Source: an uncultured Corynebacterium sp.
GTDB lineage: Bacteria; Actinomycetota; Actinomycetes; Mycobacteriales; Mycobacteriaceae
NCBI GenBank assembly: GCA_915275065.1
Contig: CAJZGD010000073.1
Coordinates: 1 to 10,646 of the forward strand
Reading direction: 5' to 3'
Length of the DNA stretch: 10,646 nucleotides
Part shown: positions 1 through 6,003 of the stretch, one piece after another
How positions within the stretch are numbered: position 1 is the stretch's first letter
How the letters are laid out: each line of letters opens with the position of its first letter
The notes under the pieces: model-generated
What the model was told of the DNA's origin: nothing
Databases searched by the model: none
The model's input: the letters and a program-made list of their open reading frames with translations, nothing else
Position numbers and translations under genes: made by a program

Positions 1-2
1 TG

Positions 3-1985
3 GGGATTACTCATAATTTTTATGAGCTTGGTTCCCAGAGCGAACAAGTGTTTTCGTATCCGGCTGTTTCCGTTTTATTCAACGATAAAGGTCAATACGG
101 TTGGAATGCACTTGGCGCAAAAGCTGCGGGTGGATCAGCGTTTAAGTACGGAGAAAGCGTTGACAATGGGATTTATGAAGCCACCTTTTATCTTGCTCGG
201 CGTGCTGAGAAATGCCCTTCCTCACAGTTCTTCTTGGCTGGATATTCACAAGGTGCACAAGTAATTGGTGAAACATACAACAAGCTACTACCAGAGTTGC
301 GGCAACGAGTGCTTTTTAACGCTCTTTTTGGGGATCCCAAGTTATATCTCCCGGAAGGTGACCCAGCTCTGCCTCTCATTATGTTTGGAGGTCGGTCTGA
401 ATGGCGTCGGGATGTTCCTTATCCATTGACATATGCGGGATCTTTAGGAGAACGAAAACCTTATCTACCTGCAGGTTGGTCTAGTACCACTGGGCTGTGG
501 TGCAACGATGATGATTTTGTCTGTGGCTCTTCAAAGGTGTTTTGGCACAATGACGGGCACATGACCTATGGGGAAGATCATGGTGCTATCGATCAGGCGG
601 TTGCCGAAGTCATGGAGCGACTGCTTGTGAAACTTAATATGGATAGTAGCGAAATTAGAAGCGAGCTGCTTAAACATTTCAATCCTAGCAACGCCGGCCC
701 CACTGGTCTCGATGTGGTGTTCCTCATTGATTCCACTAGTTCAATGCAAAATGATATTGATGCAGCTAAAGTATTTGCTTCGCGATTCTCATCACGAATC
801 AATGCTGTTAATGGTCGAATCGCCCTTGTAGAATATCGAGATCGCGATGATGCTTTTACTGCCCGCATCTTGTCAGATTTCAACGAAGATGTGACTGATT
901 TCCAGGATAAGCTTAGTGGCATTACCGTGCGTGGTGGCGGAGATGATCCTGAAGCGTTACTCCATGCGCTCATGACTGCTTATGACGGATTGAGTTGGCG
1001 TAAAGGCGCAACAAAAGCTGCGGTTGTTCTGACGGATGCAGGATTCCATGATCCAGACAAAGTAGATGGGTCAACATTAGAGCAAGTAATACAACGTGGC
1101 CTGGAAATTGATCCAGTCAACATTTATGCTGTTGTTCCCAACAATAAGCAGAATGCCTATTCTGAATTAACTGAACGCAGTAGTGGTAAAGCAATCGTCA
1201 ACGAGGGTGATGCCGCCACAGCGTTGGAAACAGCACTCACAAAAATCATCACTCGCCCAGTTGTTCGATTACCGATTAACCAGTATTACACAACGTCGAA
1301 AGACGAAACCGTTTTTGATGCTTCAACATCATATTCCGTTGATTCTGAGATTGTTCGATGGGATTGGGATTTTGATGGTGATGGTGTCTTTGAAATCGAA
1401 AATGGTGGGCCCATCGCAAGGTATACCTACCCAGAATCTGGTGATTTCAATGTCAATGTTCGCGCCACTGATGCCAATGGGGGAGTGGGCAGCCACTCAG
1501 TGCCGGTGCACGTCGATACTGTAACTGGTTTACCAGTTTTACCGGAACCTGCATCTGCAGCAACAGTGTCTTCGGTTGGTGAGAGTGAAACATTACTGAA
1601 ATGGGATGCGCCAGTTAACCCCTCGGGCGGATGGATCATTAAGGTAGACGGTATTCCTTTAGGGAGAACCCAACCTGGTGCCCGGGAAATTACCATTACC
1701 GACTTCAAGTCTAAAGATGATACTGAATTTGGGGTAGCGCCTGTCAGCTCGGAAGAAATCGTGGGTATGACCCGGGTTGCATACTTGAATAAGGCAACTC
1801 CGCCATCTGATCCGGTTCCTGAACCGCCTAAGGATAATGGTAGTGCCGATAAGACCGTGGATGTACTCCTTACAATTGCTGGTGTAGCGGTGTTCCTTGT
1901 TCAACTGTTCTATGCTCTTGTGAAGGCTGGCATCATTCCAGCAAGTATTTTACCTGCGGAAATCCGTAAGATTTTCGGCGTGTAG
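3..1985 (+). CDS. Surface protein: cutinase-like esterase + VWA + PKD + C-terminal membrane anchor (5' end outside window)
   Basis: The frame is open to the first base, so the start and any signal peptide lie upstream; 660 residues are visible. Part 1 is a cutinase-type alpha/beta hydrolase: the nucleophile motif GYSQG is at about nt 240-254, a Cys-flanked Asp cluster CNDDDFVC at 501-524 supplies the likely catalytic Asp, and the His of HMTYG is at 558, so the triad looks complete. Part 2 is a von Willebrand A domain (about 705-1250) with the metal-site motif DSTSSM starting at 729, a GGGDDPEA segment and the LTDAGF Asp at 1035. Part 3 is a PKD domain (about 1275-1515) with the Asp-rich strand WDWDFDGDG. 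A Fn3-like stretch and a Pro-rich linker follow. A hydrophobic helix at about 1857-1925 plus a short tail should anchor it in the membrane. The family suggests an ester hydrolase acting on envelope lipids while VWA/PKD bind a surface or matrix partner; the substrate is unknown. Third codon positions are visibly more AT-rich than in the genes downstream. Confidence 0.85.
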   Translation, partial: GITHNFYELGSQSEQVFSYPAVSVLFNDKGQYGWNALGAKAAGGSAFKYGESVDNGIYEATFYLARRAEKCPSSQFFLAGYSQGAQVIGETYNKLLPELRQRVLFNALFGDPKLYLPEGDPALPLIMFGGRSEWRRDVPYPLTYAGSLGERKPYLPAGWSSTTGLWCNDDDFVCGSSKVFWHNDGHMTYGEDHGAIDQAVAEVMERLLVKLNMDSSEIRSELLKHFNPSNAGPTGLDVVFLIDSTSSMQNDIDAAKVFASRFSSRINAVNGRIALVEYRDRDDAFTARILSDFNEDVTDFQDKLSGITVRGGGDDPEALLHALMTAYDGLSWRKGATKAAVVLTDAGFHDPDKVDGSTLEQVIQRGLEIDPVNIYAVVPNNKQNAYSELTERSSGKAIVNEGDAATALETALTKIITRPVVRLPINQYYTTSKDETVFDASTSYSVDSEIVRWDWDFDGDGVFEIENGGPIARYTYPESGDFNVNVRATDANGGVGSHSVPVHVDTVTGLPVLPEPASAATVSSVGESETLLKWDAPVNPSGGWIIKVDGIPLGRTQPGAREITITDFKSKDDTEFGVAPVSSEEIVGMTRVAYLNKATPPSDPVPEPPKDNGSADKTVDVLLTIAGVAVFLVQLFYALVKAGIIPASILPAEIRKIFGV

Positions 1986-1991
1986 CTCCTG

Positions 1992-2024
1992 TGTGTGATG
2001 GCTATAATTTATGGCCATCGCACA
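1992..2024 (+). terminator. Hairpin terminator after the esterase/VWA gene
   Basis: Seven bases after the stop codon, 1992-2002 pairs with 2014-2024 as an 11-bp stem with one G-T wobble and an 11-base AT-rich loop. It is followed by only a short run of T (2025-2027). The stem is strong but the T tract is weak, so termination is likely rather than certain. The minus-strand side has no T tract. Confidence 0.6.
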
Positions 2025-2145
2025 TTTCGCTGCTCTGGAGATAGAACAACTCTGTGTACTGCCCTCGCAAAGATTCCAAATCGACAACCTGAGCTATAGC
2101 AGCGAACCGGAAACGGTTTTCCCAATCAAGCGCAACAATTAGCAT
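2002..2145 (-). CDS. Possible 47-residue small ORF overlapping the broken regulator's 3' end
   Basis: An ATG at 2145 overlaps the stop of the broken response regulator (ATGCTAA). The frame runs 47 codons to a TAG inside the hairpin loop at 2002-2004. The product begins MLIVALDWENRFRF and ends MCDGHKL; its amino acid composition looks protein-like, but I recognise no family. It could be a small translationally coupled gene, the C-terminal remnant of a gene fused here by the deletion that truncated the regulator, or chance. No convincing ribosome binding site is visible beyond a G-rich GTGGGTGA just before the ATG. Confidence 0.2.
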   Translation of the reverse strand: MLIVALDWENRFRFAAIAQVVDLESLRGQYTELFYLQSSEMCDGHKL

Positions 2146-2529
2146 TCACCCACGTGGTAAGAAACAGCTCTTTCGAGTTCGGCAACGGATTTCTCCGTGG
2201 GGGTGAGCCCTGCAAACCAGCTCGGCTCTGTAAGCAGGTGCGCCACTCGGGTATTCACATAGGTGCGGCCATCATGGGCAATGGCGATGACTTCGGTGAG
2301 GCTGGTGGAGGAGATGTCCTTCAGCAGAAAACCCGCAGCCCCGGCGGTAAGGGAACGCCGAATAATGGTGGCGTCGTCAAACGTCGTGAAGATAATGACC
2401 GACAAGGCAGGCCAGCGTCGTCGGCACTCCGCAACCAAGTCGGGGCCATCCATGCTGGGCATGACCGCATAGTCCCCTACTGATTGGTTGCTGGTCGTCG
2501 ACCATGATGACACGAATCGAATTAGTCAC
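2139..2529 (-). pseudogene. NarL/LuxR-family response regulator, disrupted
   Basis: The natural start is a GTG at 2529, one base after the kinase stop, reading SIRVIMVDDQQPISRGL, the usual first strand and acidic pocket of a receiver domain. The rest of the receiver continues in a different frame from about 2474 (PSMDGPDLVAEC, then the FTTFDD Thr region and the conserved Lys of FLLKD). Only about 14 residues separate the VDD acids from the MDG turn where the family has about 50, so roughly 35 residues including the phosphoacceptor Asp are gone and the frame is shifted. The output domain starts normally (LTPTEKSVAEL) but stops 11 residues later, removing the DNA-binding helix-turn-helix. I therefore call it a decayed partner of the upstream kinase. 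A sequencing error could explain the frameshift but not the missing receiver core or the missing HTH. Confidence 0.8.
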
Positions 2530-2530
2530 G

Positions 2531-3676
2531 TCACATATTTTCCGTCCGGGGCAGAGAAACATCCAGGTAAAACCCCGTATCGGTGGGGCCGGCGGTCATG
2601 GTGCCGCCCAGCTGCGTGGCGCGTTTCCGTAACGATCGAAGCCCATAACCGTTTTCGGTGCTGCTAGCCTTGACAGGCACCAGTGCATGTTCCTTGTCCG
2701 AATAATCCTCCACCGTCAGCGTGATGGAATCCTCATTGACCCGCAGATGAAAGTGGATCATCGTGGGCTGACCATGCCTGAGCGCATTCGACACACCCTC
2801 CCGCACCGCGATCTGGAATAGTTCCCCCTGTGCCGCCGCCAGCGCATAATTATCGTCTGGTTTATCAATCTGAAACTCCAGGCCAGTGCTCGAAAACGTT
2901 TGCGATAGCGACTGCATGGCTGCCACAAGCTGATCGCTGGTGTGCGGCGTGGGGGTTTCCGGCGGGTCGAGTGCCCGTACCCACCGTCGCAGATCAACCA
3001 ATGCTTGCTTTGTGACGGCCTGGGCGTTGTGTACCTCGGACCATGCCGCCTGCTCGCTTGTCGACTTCAACGCCTGTGCTACGTCGAGGGCCACGATGGC
3101 AGTGACTAATTGCTGGCCCAGGCCGTCGTGAAGCATGCGTGCCGATTCGGCCTGCTCCATGCTCACCGCCGCCTCTACCGCATATCGGCGTTCTTTCTCG
3201 GCGCTTTTCTCCAGCGCGGTGAGGAACCATGCAAACGCAAAGTTGACAACGAACAGTGCCTCCACGGATAAAATATTTTGAATATCATCTAGTTGATGTC
3301 TGCCTGCCAATAATCGGGGAACCGGTGCTGTGATTATGAAGAATCCTATGAGGAGCAGGCAGTGACGTACTCCAAATGTTCGTTGAATCATCCAGAACGC
3401 TACCGCTAATGTCAGGGATGAATATGCATCGCCTGACACAAAGATCAGAAAATTAGTCACTGCGAGTGCGAGGCCCAGGAGTTTATTATGGGGATCTTGT
3501 GACCACCACCTGAGGAGGAACAGGTCAACAATAATGAGAATGCCCGCTATAGTCGTCAGGATGATCGTTGGAGGATCAAACCCTTTAGCGAATGCCGTGT
3601 TACAAAACGTGAACGAGATGGATCCCAGGGCGAAGGCAATGAAATAAAAGTGGAGGGGGCGGCCGGCTACAGTCAT
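2531..3676 (-). CDS. NarL-type sensor histidine kinase (HisKA_3)
   Basis: This 381-residue membrane sensor kinase has about five or six hydrophobic segments in residues 9-154 with very short loops, so it has no large extracellular sensor and may sense within the membrane. A coiled linker (about 155-178) leads to the dimerisation/phosphotransfer helix, where ESARMLHDGLGQQL places the phospho-accepting His at 183. The HATPase_c domain has the N box REGVSNALRHG (292-302) and the G2-like box GYGLRSLRKRA (343-353). The G1 box, normally DxGxG, reads VEDYSD (322-327) and lacks both glycines, so ATP binding may be altered. It autophosphorylates and would pass phosphate to the regulator encoded one base downstream, which is broken, so the kinase is orphaned unless it signals to another regulator. 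The ATG at 3676 is the start giving full membrane content; its ribosome binding site (AGGATC) is weak and close. It is divergent from the CPBP gene, suggesting a shared control region. Confidence 0.85.
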   Translation of the reverse strand: MTVAGRPLHFYFIAFALGSISFTFCNTAFAKGFDPPTIILTTIAGILIIVDLFLLRWWSQDPHNKLLGLALAVTNFLIFVSGDAYSSLTLAVAFWMIQRTFGVRHCLLLIGFFIITAPVPRLLAGRHQLDDIQNILSVEALFVVNFAFAWFLTALEKSAEKERRYAVEAAVSMEQAESARMLHDGLGQQLVTAIVALDVAQALKSTSEQAAWSEVHNAQAVTKQALVDLRRWVRALDPPETPTPHTSDQLVAAMQSLSQTFSSTGLEFQIDKPDDNYALAAAQGELFQIAVREGVSNALRHGQPTMIHFHLRVNEDSITLTVEDYSDKEHALVPVKASSTENGYGLRSLRKRATQLGGTMTAGPTDTGFYLDVSLPRTENM

Positions 3677-3719
3677 GATCCTAGGTTAATGAGGAACATC
3701 ATGGGAAAACATGACAACA

Positions 3720-3801
3720 GTCACGACTTCATGACGAATAGCACAAATTACCCCCTTATGTGTGTTAGGGCCATGGTGAGGCATTTTCATGACGATTCGC
3801 A
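3720..3801. promoter_or_regulatory. TCATGAC repeats between the kinase and CPBP genes
   Basis: Two 16-base direct repeats, TTCATGACGAATAGCA (3728-3743) and TTCATGACGATTCGCA (3786-3801), match at 14 of 16 positions with starts 58 bp apart. The first overlaps an imperfect palindrome, GTCACGA-ct-TCATGAC (3720-3735). Related half sites occur at 3709-3715 (ACATGAC) and 3673-3679 (TCATGAT). They lie in the 240-bp divergent region, so they are plausible operators for the two-component regulator or another factor controlling both genes. This is inference only. Confidence 0.4.
3750..3760 (-). promoter_or_regulatory. CATAAGGGGGT motif, copy upstream of the kinase
   Basis: The minus strand reads CATAAGGGGGT followed by AATTT, pointing toward the kinase gene. 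The same 11 bases occur at 10471-10481 (+), with close variants at 10275-10285 (CATAAGAGGGT) and 5769-5780 (CATATAAGGGGT). All four are intergenic, which suggests a shared regulator. The G-run fits the loose RamA-type consensus described in C. glutamicum. Confidence 0.35.
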
Positions 3802-3916
3802 CTGGTTGTCCCCGGCATTCTGTTCGATCCTGGAGGCATGAAAGTCTTCGGTAGTCCTGTTTCGCAGCATTGTTGCTCCATGTTGTCAACCTAAGCTATC
3901 GCTATAAGGTGTCCCA

Positions 3917-4774
3917 ATGAAAAGTCTTCCTATTATTCTGCGTGTTATTATTGCGGCTGTCCTTATGTTCGCCGCCTCGTTTTCCGGGATGCTGCTGCAG
4001 CTCATCCCCGGATACCAGAACATTCTTGCTGGTACGGCAGTGGGGCGCAGTACTACCGGTTTGTTGCTGGCATGCGCCGCAATGCTTCTCCAATATGCCT
4101 GCGCCACTGTTGTCGCCTATGTGGTGGTGCGGCTTTTGGCCCGCTACCTGGATCATCAGCCGCCTGCCATGTTGAAACTACGACCCACAAAAACCGGCAT
4201 GATCTGGTTTGCCGCCATGATCGGGGTGGCAATGGTCATATTTCTCATTGCTGGTGGGATCACTATATTATTCGACGTCGCCGGTGAGCCCCTCGCCCAA
4301 CACGGCGACCAATGGTGGGCCACCCTGATCATCGTGTTGGGCATGGCCTTTTTGCTGCAAGGCATCCCCGAAGAATTCATTTGGCGCGGCTGGCTGCTGC
4401 CCTCCCTAGGGGCAAAAATATCTATGCGCTGGGCCGTTGGTTTCAGCGTGGTCGTATTCGGCAGCCTGCATCTTGTGTCGCGTGGTGGGCAAAGCAATGC
4501 CCTCGAACATGTCATCTACCTGGCCATGCCGCTCGGGTTCGCCTACGCTGCCGCAATGGCTCGGCTCGTCGCCGACTCCACCTGGGCCGCCGTTGGGGTG
4601 CATGGTGGATACCACACCGCCATGATGATCGCCAATGTGCTTCCCATCAATAACTCACCAACCCTGTGGGTGCTGATCGGTGCATTATGGTTCGCCGTAG
4701 GCCTCGCTATTCGAGCCTGGCGACGCCCGTTCGCACCAGCGCAATCTGATCCCCAAGAATCTGTGCCTGCGTGA
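3917..4774 (+). CDS. CPBP-family (Abi/CAAX protease-like) intramembrane metalloprotease
   Basis: This 285-residue protein is strongly hydrophobic, with about seven or eight membrane segments. The three family motifs are in order: EEFIWR (152-157) fits EExxxR, FGSLH (181-185) fits FxxxH, and HGGYH (229-233) fits the third His-containing motif with His where many members have Asn. The metal and catalytic residues look intact. In this family, eukaryotic relatives cleave prenylated CAAX proteins, while bacterial members are tied to bacteriocin self-immunity, peptide maturation or regulation; the substrate here cannot be told. The ATG is preceded by AAGGTG (3906-3911) at suitable spacing. Position next to a divergent two-component system fits a peptide or envelope-stress response. 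Its last 68 bp overlap the convergent BRCT gene. Confidence 0.85.
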   Translation: MKSLPIILRVIIAAVLMFAASFSGMLLQLIPGYQNILAGTAVGRSTTGLLLACAAMLLQYACATVVAYVVVRLLARYLDHQPPAMLKLRPTKTGMIWFAAMIGVAMVIFLIAGGITILFDVAGEPLAQHGDQWWATLIIVLGMAFLLQGIPEEFIWRGWLLPSLGAKISMRWAVGFSVVVFGSLHLVSRGGQSNALEHVIYLAMPLGFAYAAAMARLVADSTWAAVGVHGGYHTAMMIANVLPINNSPTLWVLIGALWFAVGLAIRAWRRPFAPAQSDPQESVPA

Positions 4775-5570
4775 GATCGCCCGTCTGAAGATACGCATCC
4801 ACCGACTGCATTGCCGACGCCGTGAGCTCCCGCCAATAAGGTGCCGATATTGGTTGGTTAAAGGCTGTGGCCTCGGCAAAGACCGACTGCATCGCCCCTA
4901 ATACCTGTCGGTGCAGTGGGGACAGTTTGTCCTGGTCAATATAAAACACCGGCACATTCGTGTCATCAACCCGTGAGGATGAAAGCCATATCGGAAATAA
5001 CCCCGAAATCGCGCCAAGAAGATACCACGCCTTGGTCACCGCAATCAGGGCCGCTATCAGCGTGAAAAGCAGCAGCGTAAGAGTCACATGGAGCGCCACG
5101 GCGCTTCGCTTCTGCGGAAACCTATTCCGCTCGGCGGCTATTTTTTGCAGGAACTCCTTTCGGTCCTTACACACCCACGCTGATTTCCCCGACGCCAGTA
5201 GCTCTATCGAATCCGCGGCCAGTGGCACCAGTGTTTTGCTCTGCTCCGGTGGGGTTTCAAAAAGCGCCGACAAGAATTTGCTATGATCCGGTTGGTTGGC
5301 CAGCACCCAATCGCTGAAATCCGCCACCGACACAATGGGTTTCCCATAATCGTCGGCCCGCCGCACCTTGGCCGTCGTCAAGCTGTCTGCTACCACCACG
5401 TCACAGCAGGTTTGCGACACCGACGTCTTATATACCAACCCCACCTTGCTGCATAATGCACGTAACTTATCCCCCTGCGGCACCAATTCGTTATCCACCG
5501 TGATCCTGCCGCTAAACACTACCCGCACCCCGGGCTGTAATACTTCACCACCAGATTGATAAGAAACCAC
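4707..5570 (-). CDS. Membrane-anchored BRCT-domain protein
   Basis: This 287-residue protein starts at a GTG at 5570, set by a near-ideal AAGGAG seven bases upstream. Residues about 14-90 read as a BRCT domain: GVRVVFSG as first strand, GDKLRALCSKVG as helix 1, CCDVVVAD as third strand, then GKPIVSVADFSDWV with the conserved Trp, much like the BRCT domain of bacterial NAD-dependent DNA ligase. A linker with basic patches (about 100-155) leads to two hydrophobic helices (about 156-178 and 182-198) with a short turn, then an approximately 90-residue tail of mixed helices. The two-helix hairpin would leave both ends on the same side, presumably the cytoplasm. BRCT domains usually bind DNA ends or phosphopeptides in DNA repair proteins; here no nuclease or ligase domain is present and the role is unknown. 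Its 3' end overlaps the CPBP gene on the other strand. It is divergent from the glycan operon. Confidence 0.75.
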   Translation of the reverse strand: MVSYQSGGEVLQPGVRVVFSGRITVDNELVPQGDKLRALCSKVGLVYKTSVSQTCCDVVVADSLTTAKVRRADDYGKPIVSVADFSDWVLANQPDHSKFLSALFETPPEQSKTLVPLAADSIELLASGKSAWVCKDRKEFLQKIAAERNRFPQKRSAVALHVTLTLLLFTLIAALIAVTKAWYLLGAISGLFPIWLSSSRVDDTNVPVFYIDQDKLSPLHRQVLGAMQSVFAEATAFNQPISAPYWRELTASAMQSVDAYLQTGDLTQAQILGDQIALVRTGVARLE

Positions 5571-5695
5571 GATTCCGCTCCTTGATGATCATTAAAGATT
5601 AATTTATGTATGGCTGATTATTTTTAAATCTGCCACATAAGGAAGACACGTTAATGATTTCAACGCCCCCATCATCGAAATAGCAAAATTCCTAC

Positions 5696-5701
5696 TATAA
5701 T
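5696..5701 (+). promoter_or_regulatory. Candidate -10 box TATAAT
   Basis: A perfect TATAAT stands here with no clear -35 hexamer at 16-18 bp, which is tolerated by many corynebacterial promoters. If used, transcription would begin near 5708 and give a leader of nearly 300 bases before the deacetylase gene, with the G-run array inside the leader. Confidence 0.35.
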
Positions 5702-5750
5702 GAGGGGGAAAGCGCTTCTACCATTTACGATAACCGCAACGATAATCAGA

Positions 5751-5780
5751 CGGGGGTAATTTTGGGGTCATATAAGGGGT
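5751..5780 (+). promoter_or_regulatory. Array of three G4-5T runs, RamA-like
   Basis: CGGGGGT (5751-5757), TGGGGT (5763-5768) and AGGGGT (5775-5780) are spaced 11-12 bp apart, about one helical turn, on the same face of the DNA. The form fits the published loose consensus for RamA of C. glutamicum (A/C/T, then G4-6, then T/C, in tandem). The array lies 25-55 bp upstream of the -10-like box at 5805, a good place for an activator. The last unit is part of the CATAAGGGGGT-like motif. Confidence 0.4.
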
Positions 5781-5804
5781 AGATGTTATCCATTTATCTA
5801 TCGT

Positions 5805-5810
5805 TATAAA
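5805..5810 (+). promoter_or_regulatory. Candidate -10 box TATAAA
   Basis: TATAAA lies downstream of the G-run array and would place a transcript start near 5817, about 190 bases before the deacetylase start. There is no good -35, consistent with an activator-dependent promoter. It is an alternative to the TATAAT at 5696. Confidence 0.3.
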
Positions 5811-5940
5811 ACTCCATACACTGCACATATGGATATAGCGGGGAAAAGATGAAGGAATTTTCATCGTGTCCACATGTTCTACTAATTAGCGATTACTAAG
5901 ATTAATCAGCGAATCGTTATGGCAAGATTTCGATTTTACC

Positions 5941-5958
5941 TCCGCAAACCAGTGCGGA
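5941..5958 (+). other. Leader hairpin before the deacetylase gene
   Basis: TCCGCA (5941-5946) pairs perfectly with TGCGGA (5953-5958) around a six-base loop, about 45 bases before the ATG. There is no T tract, so it is not a terminator. It could be a leader RNA element or chance. Confidence 0.25.
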
Positions 5959-6003
5959 TGAGTGCAAGCAAAACATTAGTAGATAAAACAGAAAAGGCTG
6001 GTT

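Larger units (their letters stand above)
5571..6003. other. 433-bp AT-rich intergenic region upstream of the glycan operon
   Basis: No convincing gene is present. An ATG-initiated frame at 5919 only overlaps the deacetylase gene in another frame. The region separates the divergent BRCT and deacetylase genes and holds two -10-like boxes (5696-5701, 5805-5810), three spaced G4-5T runs (5751-5780), competing inverted repeats TATCCAT/ATGGATA (5787-5793 with 5829-5835) and TCCATA/TATGGA (5813-5818 with 5828-5833), and a 6-bp hairpin at 5941-5958. The length implies either a long 5' leader or complex upstream control. Confidence 0.7.

Noticed and set aside
22..264. Open frame at the left edge beginning MSLVPRANK
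   Set aside because: It overlaps the cutinase-like reading in another frame; the latter has the GYSQG motif and stays open to the window edge.
2105..2120. AACCG-GAAA-CGGTT hairpin with TTTT, a possible second terminator
   Set aside because: The stem is only 5 bp with a GNRA-type loop, no gene on the plus strand needs it, and it lies beyond the stronger hairpin at 1992-2024.
5571..6003. CRISPR array or phage attachment site in the AT-rich intergenic region
   Set aside because: There are no regularly spaced repeats of 20 bases or more, no tRNA end, and no integrase gene in the window.
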